Shown here: piece by piece, positions 29,493 to 39,491 of the stretch
Layout: the number at the start of each line of letters is the position of its first letter
How positions within the stretch are numbered: the stretch's first letter is position 1
From: DASQZK01 sp963764345
Lineage (GTDB): Bacteria > Bacteroidota > Bacteroidia > Bacteroidales > GCA-2748055
DNA: 64,000 nt
Reading direction: 5' to 3'
Assembly: GCA_963764345.1 (NCBI GenBank)
Contig: CAVXSF010000032.1
Location: 115,290-179,289 of the forward strand
Program-made: the position numbers and the translations under genes
Notes under the pieces: model-generated
What the model saw: the letters and a program-made list of their open reading frames with translations, nothing else
Databases searched by the model: none
What the model was told of the DNA's origin: nothing

Positions 29493-29530
29493 GGGAGTTA
29501 GGGAGTTAGGGAGTTAGGGAGTTAGGGAGT
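29493..29530. repeat. GGGAGTTA 8-bp tandem tract
   Basis: Four to five consecutive copies of GGGAGTTA, followed by looser GGGATTTA-type copies up to about 29590. Confidence 0.85.
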
Positions 29531-29585
29531 GGGGATTTAGGGATTAAGGGGTGTGGTTAGGGATTTAGAGGTTTAGGGATTTAGG

Positions 29586-29719
29586 GATAATCGGGACATT
29601 ATGCCTTCGTGCCACCTCACCCCCCGGGCCCCCTCTCCTGAAAGGCGAGGGGGTGTTCACTCCGATTTAATTTGTTGTAAAACGAAAAGTTCTTTGGTAA
29701 CGGGCTGATGGAAATTCAG
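29586..29719 (-). repeat. Dispersed intergenic repeat, copy 1 (inverted relative to the 62-kb copies)
   Basis: About 134 bases that match, as the reverse complement, the units at 61893-62026, 62133-62224 and 62268-62402. Shared landmarks include the ends CTGAATTTCCATCAGCCCG and GGCATGATGTCCCGATTAT (as read in the 62-kb orientation) and an internal CCCCCTC...GAGGGGG hairpin. Non-coding. Confidence 0.9.
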
Positions 29720-29789
29720 GTTTCAATTTCCCTGTAACGGAAACAGAAAAAATAAATACAAATATTAACTTACTCTAAATTTTCAGGTA

Positions 29790-32240
29790 ATGATCAGAAA
29801 TTACTTTAAAGTAGCGATTCGCTTCTTTGTCAGGCAGAAAGGCTATTCACTGATTAACATTGCAGGACTGGCTATCGGCATGGCCGCCACCATGCTGATC
29901 CTCATCTACGTGTTTTTCGAACTGGGATTTGACCGGTATAACAAGGATAGTGAAAATATGTACCGGATAAATTTTCATGGCACTTTTGGTGGTGAAAGTC
30001 TGGATGAAGGCATTACGCCTTCGGTACTGGCCGGATTGTTACTTGAGGAATACCCGGAGATTACCAGTGCAGTAAGGATTTTCAACACCCAGAACCGGGC
30101 CGTAAAATATGGTGAGAATGCCTGGTACGAAGATAAATTTGCGTTTGCCGACAGCAACTTCTTTGATTTTTTTACCCTGAAATTTATCGAAGGAAATCCG
30201 TCCACATGTCTCAACGAACCTTACACGGTGGTCATGACCGAATCCACGGCCCGTAAGTATTTCGGTAAAAATGAAGCCATCGGCAAAGTCATTAAGATTA
30301 CTAATCACTATCGGTAGTTCAGGGGCACCATAACGATACTGCTTTATTCCGCGTTACAGCTGTTATTGAAGACATGCCTGTCCAGAGCCATTTCCATTTC
30401 GATTTCATCGCCTCGATGGGAAGCATACGTAGCATCGCCGAAAGCCCCTATCTGATCAACCTGAACATGTATACTTACATAAAGCTGCGTGAAGGGACGT
30501 CTGCCGATGTTTTATCAGGCAAAATCAATGAATTCTACGTAAAGAAGACACTTCCCCAACTGCGCCAGTTCCTGGGCATGTCGGATGAACAGGTCATGAA
30601 TTCAGGGGCCAGGGTCGGCCTCGACATTTCGCCTATGAATGATATTCACCTGAAATCGCACGGAAAATTTGAACTTGAGGAGAACGGCAATATTGAATAC
30701 GTCCGCATTTTCATCAGCGTGGCGCTGCTTATCCTGCTCCTTGCCTGTATAAACTTTATCAACCTGTCGACAGCCCGGGCGGTAAAGCGTGCCAGGGAAG
30801 TGGGTATCCGGAAAGTCGTTGGTTCCAGCAGGCGCCAGCTGATCCTTCAGTTCATCGGCGAATCTTTCCTGTTCACAGTCATTTCCTTTATCATATCCAT
30901 GGTGATCGTCGAAATTTCAATGCCGGTGTTTGAAAAAATCACCAGTTACAATCTCAGCGGGGTCTATCTCGATAAAAGTTGGTTCTGGGCTTCTTCAGCA
31001 GGGATTATCATCCTCGTAGGTTTCCTCTCGGGACTCTATCCTGCCATTGTATTATCCTCATATAAGCCTATTGATGTGATCAGGGCTCTCCCCAACAAAA
31101 AAGGGAAAGGTTATTTTTTCAGAAATTCGCTGGTGACATTCCAGTTTATCATCACGGGAGTGATCCTGCTGGCGGTAATACTGGTCAGCCGGCAGTTGAA
31201 CTATGTTCAATCGAAGAAGCTCGGATTTGACAAGGAAAAGATCCTGGTTATAGAACGAACCGATCCCATCAAAACATCGGTAAAAAGTTTCATGGATGAA
31301 CTGGAAAAATTGCCCGAGGTCGAAAAAACCAGCCTGAGTGCGGGTATGATATGCCGTGGAGCCGGTGCCAACGGCATTCCAGTATCTGCAAAACGGAACG
31401 CCAAAAACACTTCTTTCGGCAGTATTGAATGTCAACTACGATTTTGCCGATGTCATGGGTCTGAAAATACAGGAAGGGCGGTTCTTCAGCAGGGATTTCA
31501 ATGATGAGAATAATATTGTTATCAACGAAATGGCGGCAAAAGAGATGGGCATGACTGAACCTGTGGGCAATTACCTTTATTTTAACAATCAGGACAGCAG
31601 CGAAACCCGGTTTCCGATCGTGGGTGTGATGAAGGATTTCCATTTCGAATCGTTGCATAGCAAAATCAGGCCGATGGTTTTTTTTCTCACCACCGGATAT
31701 TTTGACGGGTATATATCAGTCAGGCTGAAGGAAGGAGATCATCTCCAGGCTGTAAAAAAGATTAAGTCGGTATGGGGTGAATTCACCGAAGCCAATCCCC
31801 TGGTATATTATTTCTTCGATGATGATTTCAAAAAGCTCTACAAGGCGGAGGATCATACCCGGCGGCTGATGGAACTCTTTTCGGTACTGGCCATGATTGT
31901 GGCTGCTCTCGGACTTTTCGGACTGGTATCCTATTCCGTAACCACCCGGACAAGGGAAATTGGCATCCGCAAAACCAACGGAGCCAATACGTTCAATATC
32001 ATGACGCTGATAATCCAGGATAATATCAGGCCGATAATCTATTCCGTCTTCATCTCATTTCCGCTGGCCTGGTTCCTGATGAACAAATGGTTACAGAATT
32101 TTGCCTACCGGATCAATATTAACATGTTCTGGTTTGCCATTGTATTATTCTCCCTTTTTTTCATAGGGATACTCACCACGTTGTTCCAGGCATTTCAGGC
32201 ATCGAGGATCAATCCGGCAAATGCGGTAAGAACGGAGTAA
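29790..32240 (+). CDS. FtsX-like/MacB-type ABC transporter permease, two frameshifts
   Basis: Three frames assemble into about 816 residues, usual for the Bacteroidota permease with two FtsX repeats. Part 1 (29790 to about 30305): MIRNYFKVAIRFFVRQKGYS then a first membrane helix and a MacB-type periplasmic domain. Part 2 (to about 31425): VARAVKRAREVGIRK-like AVKRAREVGIRKVVGSSR, the first FtsX core with three helices. Part 3: second periplasmic domain with GVMKDFHFESLH, then FGLVSYSVTTRTREIGIRK and the last helices ending RINPANAVRTE. No ABC ATPase is adjacent. These permeases work mechanically with a partner ATPase in export or envelope stress. The upstream sigma-54-like promoter and regulator pair suggest control by them. 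Confidence 0.87.
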
Positions 32241-32304
32241 GGTTAACTAAACAATCGGGGGATCGCGACGTTAACTTACATGAGTCAAATGAAAGCATCC
32301 CCCC

Positions 32305-33733
32305 ATGGAATCATTCACCATCAGCGGAAGCTATACCGATTATTATGAAATAACCATGGGCCAGGCTTACTTAGGAGTGGTGATAAGACACCCGGCCTGT
32401 TTCGATTATTTTTTCAGGAAAATGCCTTTTAAGGGCGGCTATGTAATCTTTGCAGGGTTGCAGGATGTGCTTGAAATTCTCACTGATTTTCGGTTCACAG
32501 ATGAAGACATCCGGTTTCTAAGGAGCAGGGGCTTAATAATGATTACCTTGAATACCTGAAAAATTTCCGTTTCAGGGGTGATATTTATGCATCCCGGGAA
32601 GGTGACGTCATTTTCCCCACCCGGCCTGTGATAAGGGTGGAAGGGAATATTATTGAGACCCAGTTCGTGGAAACACTTATCCTCAATATTCTGAATTATG
32701 AATCACTGATAGCCACCAAAGCTGCCCGGATGAGGCAGGTTGCCGGCAACAGTATCCTGAGTGAATTCGGGCTTCGGCGTGCCCAGGGCTTCGGCAGCAT
32801 CCAGGCAAGCCGGGCAGCAGTTATCGGTGGATTCAATTCCACGAGTAATGTCCGGGGCGCCCTTCAATGGTATCAAGGTCGCCGGGACCATGGCCCACTC
32901 CTATATCCAGAGTCACGATGATGAACTGACGGCATTCCGCAATTATGCAATCGGCGCATCCGGAAAGCACCATCCTGCTGGTCGACACTTACGATACCCT
33001 CAGATCAGGTGTCCCCAACGCTATCAAACTGGCCCGTGAGATGAAAAAGAAGGGCCACAAACTGCTGGCCATACGGCTCGACAGCGGTGACCTGGCATAC
33101 CTGGCAAAAAAATCGCGGAAAATGCTCGATGAAGCCGGACTTCACGATGTTAAAATCGTGGCCTCAAACCAGCTCGACGAATACCTGATCAAGAGCCTGA
33201 AAGAACAAAAGGCACCCGATCGACATATTTGGTGTGGGTACCAGCCTGGTCACCGGCGAGCCAGATGCTGCCCTCGACGGGGTCTATAAACTTGCCTTTC
33301 CGGCGGAGAACCCCGGCTGAAAATATCAGAAAACAGCAGCAAGATCACCCTTCCCGGAAGAAAACAGGTCTTCCGACTTTTAATCAGCGAAGACACTTTT
33401 ATGGCGGGGATGTTGTCACACTCGACGAGGACGAAGATCCGGACGTCATGCACCACCCGTTCGAACCCCTTAAATCTCTGCATATCAAGCATCTGAAAAA
33501 AGAAGCCCTGCTTTAGAAGGTCATGGAGAAAGGGAAAGAACATCTCCGACAGGAAAAAACCGGAAGAAATTTCCGAATATTCTAAAAGAAGACTTGCACT
33601 TTTACCCGATGAATTTAAACGATTTGACAACCCGCATGTTTATAAAATAGGCATCAGTGGAAAGTTGAAAGAATTGAAAACAACCTTGATGGAAAAATAC
33701 CAGATAAAGAATGAGAGCACTGATCATCGTTGA
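32305..33733 (+). CDS. pncB: Nicotinate phosphoribosyltransferase, at least five frame changes
   Basis: The pieces in order read as one NAPRTase of about 476 residues: SGSYTDYYEITMGQAYL, FRKMPFKGGYVIFAGL, YLKNFRFRGDIYASREGDV, RPVIRVEGNIIETQFVETL, SLIATKAARMRQVAG, SEFGLRRAQGFGSIQASRAA, GTMAHSYIQSHDDELTAF, LVDTYDTLRSGVPNAI, AIRLDSGDLAYLAKKSR, IVASNQLDEYLI, FGVGTSLVTGEPDAALDGVY and KITLPGRKQVFRLL, ending LLPDEFKRFDNPHVYKIG. The enzyme makes nicotinate mononucleotide in the Preiss-Handler route to NAD. Frame changes fall near 32540, 32870, 32940, 33225, 33320 and 33500. Every motif survives, so the gene is probably intact in the organism and the sequence is indel-prone here. Its stop lies 23 bases inside the pncA start. 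Confidence 0.85.
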
Positions 33734-34317
33734 CATACAAAATGATTTTTTACCCGGAGGCTCACTGGCCGTGCCGGACGGAGACCGGATCATTGAGGTG
33801 GTAAACCGCATATCCGGTAAATTCGATCTGGTAGTTGCCACACAGGACTGGCATCCGCCGACACATAAAAGTTTTGCCAACAATCATCCGGGGCATAAAC
33901 CCGGCGACAGGATCAGGCTTGGGAAGATCGATCAGATCCTCTGGCCCGACCATTGTGTACAGGGTTCAAAAGGTGCCATGTTTGCCGGCAGAGCTGGACC
34001 TGAATCCGGCTGAAGCCATATTCCGAAAGGGATGGACAACGATATTGACAGTTACAGCGGTTTTTACGATAACGGACATCTTAAGATCGACAGGAATGGC
34101 CGATTACCTCAGGGGAAAAGGCATTACTGAAGTTTTTATTTGCGGACTGGCCGGCGAAATCTGTGTGTATTTCACGGCAAAGGATGCCGTTAAAGAAGGT
34201 TTCAGAACCTACCTGGTGGAAGATGCTACCCAGCCTCTGGAAAAAGAAAATTTTGAACAGGCCGAAAAAGACCTGGTAAAAAACGGAGTTTCACTGGTAC
34301 AGAGTTCAGAACTGTAA
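33711..34317 (+). CDS. pncA: Nicotinamidase, about three frame changes
   Basis: Starts MRALIIVDIQNDFLPGGSLA, then VVATQDWHPPTHKSFANNHP (metal-binding Asp and His residues), ILWPDHCVQGSKG, and in the other frames FRKGMDNDIDSYSGFYDNGH, STGMADYLRGKGITEVFICG and AGEICVYFTAKDAVKEGF with the catalytic Cys. The last block reads GEIC where typical enzymes have TDYC. About 202 residues when restored. Nicotinamidase deamidates nicotinamide to nicotinate, the substrate of the preceding gene, so the two form a salvage operon with a 23-base overlap. Frames change near 33990, 34030 and 34090. Confidence 0.85.
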
Positions 34318-34345
34318 ACATATAGATTATGAATGCTTACAAGAT

Positions 34346-34492
34346 AAGGTTGTCTCATGAAGCAATATATTAATCGTTCCCCTGCCTGGTAGTCCAGATA
34401 ACATGCCCGGAAATTTTCCGGGACGATTTCCGACGTCCACTCCGGTCGTGCGCGGGTTGTTACACCGATTAATTTTCTTCCGAGACAACCTT
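34346..34492. repeat. 147-bp element with imperfect terminal inverted repeats (MITE-like)
   Basis: The left end AAGGTTGTCTC...ATTAATCG is mirrored at the right end by CGATTAAT...GAGACAACCTT. The interior contains a small perfect hairpin, CCCGGAAATTTTCCGGG. Non-coding, between convergent pncA and the SHOCT gene. It could alternatively serve as a bidirectional terminator structure; no second copy is seen in this window. Confidence 0.5.
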
Positions 34493-34507
34493 TTTTCATT
34501 TCCCATA

Positions 34508-34729
34508 TCAGGATAATGTCCTTTTTCGTTCTTCAAATTCCTCCTTCGATATCTCACCTTTGGCATACCGTTCACGAAGAATTTTAATTGCTTTGTCTTT
34601 CCCGTAACGTTCAGGACCTGTTCTGCGGTTGATCCCTATGGCTACAACCAATACCACAGCAATAATTACAAAAGCGCCTATAAACCAGGACCCTCCCATT
34701 CCCCAAAAATGGCCATAATGATACATCAT
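34508..34729 (-). CDS. Small SHOCT-domain membrane protein
   Basis: 73 residues: a short Gly/His-rich N-terminus (MMYHYGHFWGMGGSW), one transmembrane helix (about 16-35), a basic patch, and a SHOCT motif at the end (KILRERYAKGEISKEEFEERK). SHOCT tails are found on many small membrane proteins and probably mediate oligomerisation. Isolated between the inverted-repeat element and the esterase gene. Function unknown. Confidence 0.8.
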   Translation of the reverse strand: MMYHYGHFWGMGGSWFIGAFVIIAVVLVVAIGINRRTGPERYGKDKAIKILRERYAKGEISKEEFEERKRTLS

Positions 34730-34937
34730 TGGAATACTCCTTTTATTTAATTAAAAATTACTTCCCCGCACCCGGGTTCGTTTATTTGAAAATACCATGC
34801 CTGAAGACCATAAATGCCAAAAAATTCATATTCCCCGTTAAATCAATGATTACAGAGGAACCATTCATTTCATGTCCTCATCTTTCTTGTGGAAATGATT
34901 CCCCAAAAACGCTGAAACTGTGCGATTTTTTTACGGG

Positions 34938-36051
34938 TTACTTAAAGAGCAGCTGGGAGAAGGCGTAGATGTGGTGTCTCCAAACCTGCCACTCATGCGA
35001 ACCGGGGCCCTCATACCATGTGTTTTTAATCCCTTGATGGTCGAGCGACTCATGTAAGGCTTTCACCGATTTGAACCCGGGGTCGAGATATCCACAGCCC
35101 AGAAAAAGCACCTTGTAGGTTTTATTAAAGGCCTTTGCATCTTTGAAAACGCCGTTATAGGAAGTCTCCGGATCGAAGCGCCGCCCACCGCCACTGAAGG
35201 CTCCAACCGAATGAAACTTTTCAGGGTGAGCCAGACCGATGGCCAGGGCCTGTCCTGCTCCCATCGACAAGCCGGCGATGGCCCGGTGGTCGGCATCGGG
35301 AAGCGTACGGAAACAGCTGTCGGTCATTGGGATAAGCTCATTGATGACCAGACTTTCAAAGGCATTGCTCCTCCCGTACGGACGTTCGGGATTTTCAGCA
35401 CCGGCTTTTGCCGCATAGCCGTTGTCCATGACGATGATCATCGGCGTCACCTTACCGTCAGCCAGCAGGTTGTCGATAATAAAATTTACTTTGCCCTGCA
35501 TGGTCCACCCCAGTTCACTCTCACCGGCTCCATGCTGAAGGTACAATACCGGATACCGTTCAGACTGGTTCTTTTCATATCCCGGAGGGGTATACACCAG
35601 GCACTTCCTGTAGGTACCCGTGATCGTTGAGTGATACCAGTGGTAATGCACTTCACCGTGCGGAACATCTTTCGGCAGATAGAAATCCTCCTTACCCGGT
35701 ATCTCGATCGCTGGTCCATTTTCCCCAGCCAAAATAACATTGTGCCGAAGGATCGGATGCACGGAAACCATCTACACTGACCTCATAATAATGCAAACCC
35801 GGACGGCAGGGTTTCGTGGTAACCGTCCAGTTGCCGCTGGTATCTTCGGCCATCTCATATTCTTTCTCTCCCAGGGCAGCAGTATCGCTAAGGTTGATGA
35901 CCTTTACCTCTTTGCTGAAGGGGCGTACACGTGAAATGTTGCACGATTGTCAGGGCTTATCCGGGGAGGAGCCATCAACTGGGCTCTAAGTCCTGAAAAT
36001 ACAGGAAGCCATCAGGATCAAAGCGCTAAATAAAAAGATTCTTTTTTTCAT
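34938..36051 (-). CDS. Enterochelin-esterase-like (CE1-type) lipoprotein esterase, several frameshifts
   Basis: The gene starts at the ATG at 36051 with a lipoprotein signal (MKKRIFLFSALILMASC), continues in other frames through an early-set domain (LMAPPRISPDNRATFHVYAP, then SKEVKVINLSDTAALGEKEY and GLHYYEVSVDGFRASDPS), and ends in an intact esterase domain: GEVHYHWYHSTITGTYRKC, VLYLQHGAGESELGW, nucleophile in AGLSMGAGQALA, and the terminal His in GSHEWQVWRHH. About three or four single-base frame changes lie between 35670 and 36000. Family members deacylate xylan, feruloylated glycans or siderophores; neighbours (sulfatase, glycosidases) favour a glycan role. Surface-exposed or periplasmic. 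Restored length about 370 residues. Confidence 0.8.
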
Positions 36052-36849
36052 GTCACCAATTTTAAATGAGTTACTTCATGTAAGAAAGGTGAAAGATAAT
36101 GAATCCGGGGGAAAATGCAGGTAGGATTTTGGAAATGGAATTTCGATCCCCGAGAATTTTATCACCACAGATTACACAGATTAGCACAGATGGTTAAAGA
36201 TTATTAAAGATTGGGCCGGTTTTTTCGCAGACGTGAAGCATCACGTCTCAACGATTCCCGTTTACATAGTTCACCGGACTCTCTCCCCCCCTCCCCCCTC
36301 TCCCTAACCTCTATTCTCCAATCCTCCTAACTTAATCCCTAAATCCCTCAATCCCTCAATCCCTCAAGTTTTTCCTTTCTGCCTTTCTTTTTCCGGCATT
36401 TTTCCTCCCCTCGCTCACCCCTTGATCCCCTAAAGGGGAAACCCGGCCCACCATCGCTTTTGCTAAATCTTTCCCCGTTTCCAAATTTATGATTCGATTT
36501 CGATTTCAATTATCGATTCTATTTCGATTTTCGATTTTCGATTTTCGATTTTCGATTCCCCACGGAGACGTGATGCATCACGTCTCTACTCAATCCCTCA
36601 TTCTCTGTCTTTCGTCTTTCGCCTTTGCATCTTCCCTTCATAACCTCATAACCTGTTAATCTTCCCCGTCCTGCCCTCCCAAATTAATCTGTGTAATCTG
36701 TGTAATCTGTGTTTAATCTTCCCCAATCCGGAATCATTATAAAAAACAAAAAACCACCATCGACCTATTCCTCTAATCATGTGCGTTTATTACATTTGAA
36801 GGTTATTTTGGTATTCTTCTGCCCCCGCATCAATTAAACCTGACCGACT
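36052..36849. other. Repeat-rich non-coding spacer before the sulfatase
   Basis: Contains short simple-sequence tracts (CACAGATTA-type at about 36170-36200 and 36690-36720; AATCCCTCA copies at 36340-36365; CGATTTT copies at 36490-36557), a near-palindrome at 36229-36248 and a 22-bp perfect palindrome at 36565-36586. No gene is supported. Confidence 0.8.
36565..36586. repeat. 22-bp perfect palindrome
   Basis: GAGACGTGATG followed directly by its reverse complement. An imperfect relative (one mismatched pair) is at 36229-36248. It resembles small REP-like palindromes dispersed in bacterial spacers. Confidence 0.8.
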
Positions 36850-38448
36850 ATGTCCAATTCAAGAAGAGATTTCCTCAAAAAAATCGCTGCCGGCAGCCTG
36901 GCCGCCACTTCGGCACCTATGCTGGCAGCCGGACTCCATGACGAACAGCAGGGTCCAGATTTTCCGCCTCAAATTGTCGATATCAAGCGCAAACTGAACG
37001 TGATCTGGATTACCTGCGATGAGATGAATACTAAAGCCATGAGTGTATATGGCAATCCGCTCACCACCATGCCGGGGGCCGAGCAGATGGCCCGTGAAGG
37101 CACCCTGTTCAATCATGCGTACGTTCAGATGCCCAAGAGCGTACCCTCGCGCGTGATTATGATGACGGCCCGTTATGCCCACACCGAAGGGCACCGCACA
37201 CTCACCGGCCGGAAATACTATACCCCGGCAGAGGGTGTGAAAAAGAATAACGATTTTACCCTCAGGGCCGATGAACCGAATATGGTCAAACTCATGAAGG
37301 ATAACGGGTATAAAACCTGCCTGCTGGGTAAAAACCACCTGGTAGACTGGAACCTGCATAAAGTCTGGTTCGATATGACCTCGAAATGGGACAGCCCGGA
37401 ATGGAAAAACCAGCCTGATGCCTTTGATAAAACCGATAATCCTGACCTCAGGAAAATGTATCTGATCGGCAAAACCAAAGAAGGCCTCGATTACAACAAA
37501 CTTCCCGACTCCCTGTGTGTAAGCTGGACAAAGGAATTCCTCAATACTTATAAGGATGAGCCGTTCTTCGCGCTGGTCGACATTGGCAAACCCCACCCGC
37601 CATACGTCGAATATACACAGATGCCGGCCTACAAGATACCTCTCGACCGGATCCCTGCCCCGAAAGTACAGCCCCTCGACAAAGTACCGTCGGTGGAACA
37701 ATGCAAACGAAAAAGCTTCGATCTGGAGCACGTGACCGATCTCGACCGCAAACGCATCAGGCGTGCGTATTACTCATCGGTTGAATTCGCCGATACGCGT
37801 GTGAAAGAGATCATCGACGAGGTGGATCGTCTGGGACTGAAAGATAACACCCTGATCATATACAGTGCCGATCACGGCGATTCGAACGGTGAACGCAACT
37901 GCTACGAGAAATGGGATACTTTTTTCTATGATGAGATCACGAAGGTTCCGTTAATTATGAGACTTCCCGGTTCGATACCTGCCGGCAAAAAGATCGAGAA
38001 CCTGGTTGAATTTGTCGACATCGTGCCCACCATCATGGAACTGATGGGCATTGAAATCCCGGTATGGGTGCAGGGTAAATCGATGCTGCCGCTCATCGAA
38101 GGTAAAACAACCGAACACAAGGATGCCGTCTTCAGCCAGGGTGGAGTCGAGAAAGACGCCACACTGCGGCCCGATCCGAATATCCACTCACCAAAACAGC
38201 AGGTAGTGGTCGACTTTCCCGAGAGCATGATCCGTTCGAAGATGGTCCGTACCGACCGCTACAAATATGTTTACCGGCTGGAGGGTGACCATGAGCTTTT
38301 CGATATGAAGAACGATCCCGACGAACTCACTAACCTGGCTTACAATCCCGACTACCGTGAGGTTGCCGACAGTCTGATGAAGCGGATGCTGAAGTTCACC
38401 ATTGAGCAGGAGACGAATTATCCGATTCTTGAACATTTGATTTGTTAG
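36850..38448 (+). CDS. Ser-type sulfatase with Tat signal
   Basis: 532 residues. The N-terminus NSRRDFLKKIAAG is a twin-arginine signal, so export is in folded form. The sulfatase active-site motif is SVPSR with Ser97 in the formylglycine position (S-x-P-S-R), so maturation would need the radical-SAM enzyme anSME, which is not in this window. Metal-site residues are visible in ITCDEMN and SADHGDSNG, and the C-terminal subdomain is in ELFDMKNDPDELTNLA. Family S1 sulfatases desulfate glycans or glycosides. The neighbours are an esterase and several glycosidases, which fits degradation of a sulfated polysaccharide; substrate not inferable. Intact frame. Confidence 0.92.
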   Translation: MSNSRRDFLKKIAAGSLAATSAPMLAAGLHDEQQGPDFPPQIVDIKRKLNVIWITCDEMNTKAMSVYGNPLTTMPGAEQMAREGTLFNHAYVQMPKSVPSRVIMMTARYAHTEGHRTLTGRKYYTPAEGVKKNNDFTLRADEPNMVKLMKDNGYKTCLLGKNHLVDWNLHKVWFDMTSKWDSPEWKNQPDAFDKTDNPDLRKMYLIGKTKEGLDYNKLPDSLCVSWTKEFLNTYKDEPFFALVDIGKPHPPYVEYTQMPAYKIPLDRIPAPKVQPLDKVPSVEQCKRKSFDLEHVTDLDRKRIRRAYYSSVEFADTRVKEIIDEVDRLGLKDNTLIIYSADHGDSNGERNCYEKWDTFFYDEITKVPLIMRLPGSIPAGKKIENLVEFVDIVPTIMELMGIEIPVWVQGKSMLPLIEGKTTEHKDAVFSQGGVEKDATLRPDPNIHSPKQQVVVDFPESMIRSKMVRTDRYKYVYRLEGDHELFDMKNDPDELTNLAYNPDYREVADSLMKRMLKFTIEQETNYPILEHLIC

Positions 38449-39491
38449 GAGTTATGGAGTTATGGAGTTATGGAGTTATGAAGAGACAGGTAGGACGGGT
38501 GAGTGAGGGTGAGAGCATGTGGTAATATTTCTTCAATGCCGGAGGGATTTAATTTTAGTTGCCATGGTTACGTCCGTGATTATGGTGAAGTCCTTAATAA
38601 GATAGTGCGCACGGGTCTCCCCTTTCAGGGGCCGGGGGGAGCGGAGGGTAGTGAAAATGTGTGGTTCCGGGATAGCCGGCAGAATCATTTTTTCTATGTT
38701 GGAGGTATTTAATTTAAGTTGCCATGGTTACGTCCGTGATTACAGAGAAGTCCTTAATAAGATGGTGCGCGGGGGGTCTCCCCTTTCAGGGGCCGGGGGG
38801 AGCGGAGGGGAATGAAAATGTGACTTGTTAAGGGGTGGAGAGCGAAGTATGGTGGAAGAAAGGTGAAAGACGAAAGGAAAAAGTGAGGGATTGAAGGAAA
38901 TTGACTTGTTGAGGGGTGGAGAGCGGAGATGTGCAAATGAATTATTTATTGATAATCTGTGATAATTTGCGGTGAATCTGTGATAATCTGCGTAATCTGA
39001 GGTGAAAATAATGATGAATCAAGAATTCGGGCGAAATGGGGATTGGGAATTGGTGATTGGTGAATGGTAAAGGGCAAAGGTTAAATGCGGAAAGGCGAAA
39101 AATAAGTTTCCTTTACCACCGGGAAAGGAACGGTCTGCCTTATAGGTTAAGCGAAGAGGGCATTTATTTTTCAAAGGAATATTAGAGACGCAATAATCCA
39201 TAGCAGAATGGAGTTATCTAAACATTGATTTACTATACTTGTCTGCCTGTCCGCAAATGATCCGGTTGGTGCAGATTCTTTGAGCCAACTATCCTTTTTG
39301 ACATCTCTAATCATTTATTGTCATTCATTCACTTCGAATGCAATTGCAGCCTTGTTTCATCCTTTTAACGGGCATGCAAGGGATCCCGTCATTGCAACCA
39401 ATCATCCGGGCATCCGGGAGCAGGACATTGCTTCAATGAATGATTGTAAGAGCACTGTAACCAATTTTTAAACAGCTAAAATTTTGTCCAT
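38449..39491. other. Non-coding repeat-rich spacer
   Basis: Holds a GGAGTTAT tract right after the sulfatase stop (about 38449-38480), two direct copies of an about 122-bp unit (38541-38822), and AATCTGTGATAATCTG-type copies at 38945-39000. Reading frames present here are low-complexity and unsupported. Confidence 0.75.
38541..38822. repeat. Two direct copies of an about 122-bp unit
   Basis: Copies at 38541-38662 and 38701-38822 share GCCATGGTTACGTCCGTGAT, AAGTCCTTAATAAGAT and CCCCTTTCAGGGGCCGGGGG, the last a GC-rich hairpin. Differences are scattered substitutions. Non-coding. Confidence 0.88.

Larger units (their letters stand above)
29264..29789. other. Regulatory and repeat-bearing spacer between regulator and permease
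   Basis: No coding potential. Contains a candidate sigma-54 promoter (29381-29396), a GGGAGTTA tandem tract (29493-29530), irregular GGGATTTA copies to about 29590, and one copy of a dispersed repeat (29586-29719) that recurs near 62 kb in the opposite orientation. Confidence 0.7.

Noticed and set aside
36859..37731. A 290-codon minus-strand open frame
   Set aside because: It is antisense to the intact, motif-bearing sulfatase gene.
39280..39471. A 63-codon frame before the TIM-barrel glycosidase
   Set aside because: No recognisable features; falls in a repeat-rich spacer.
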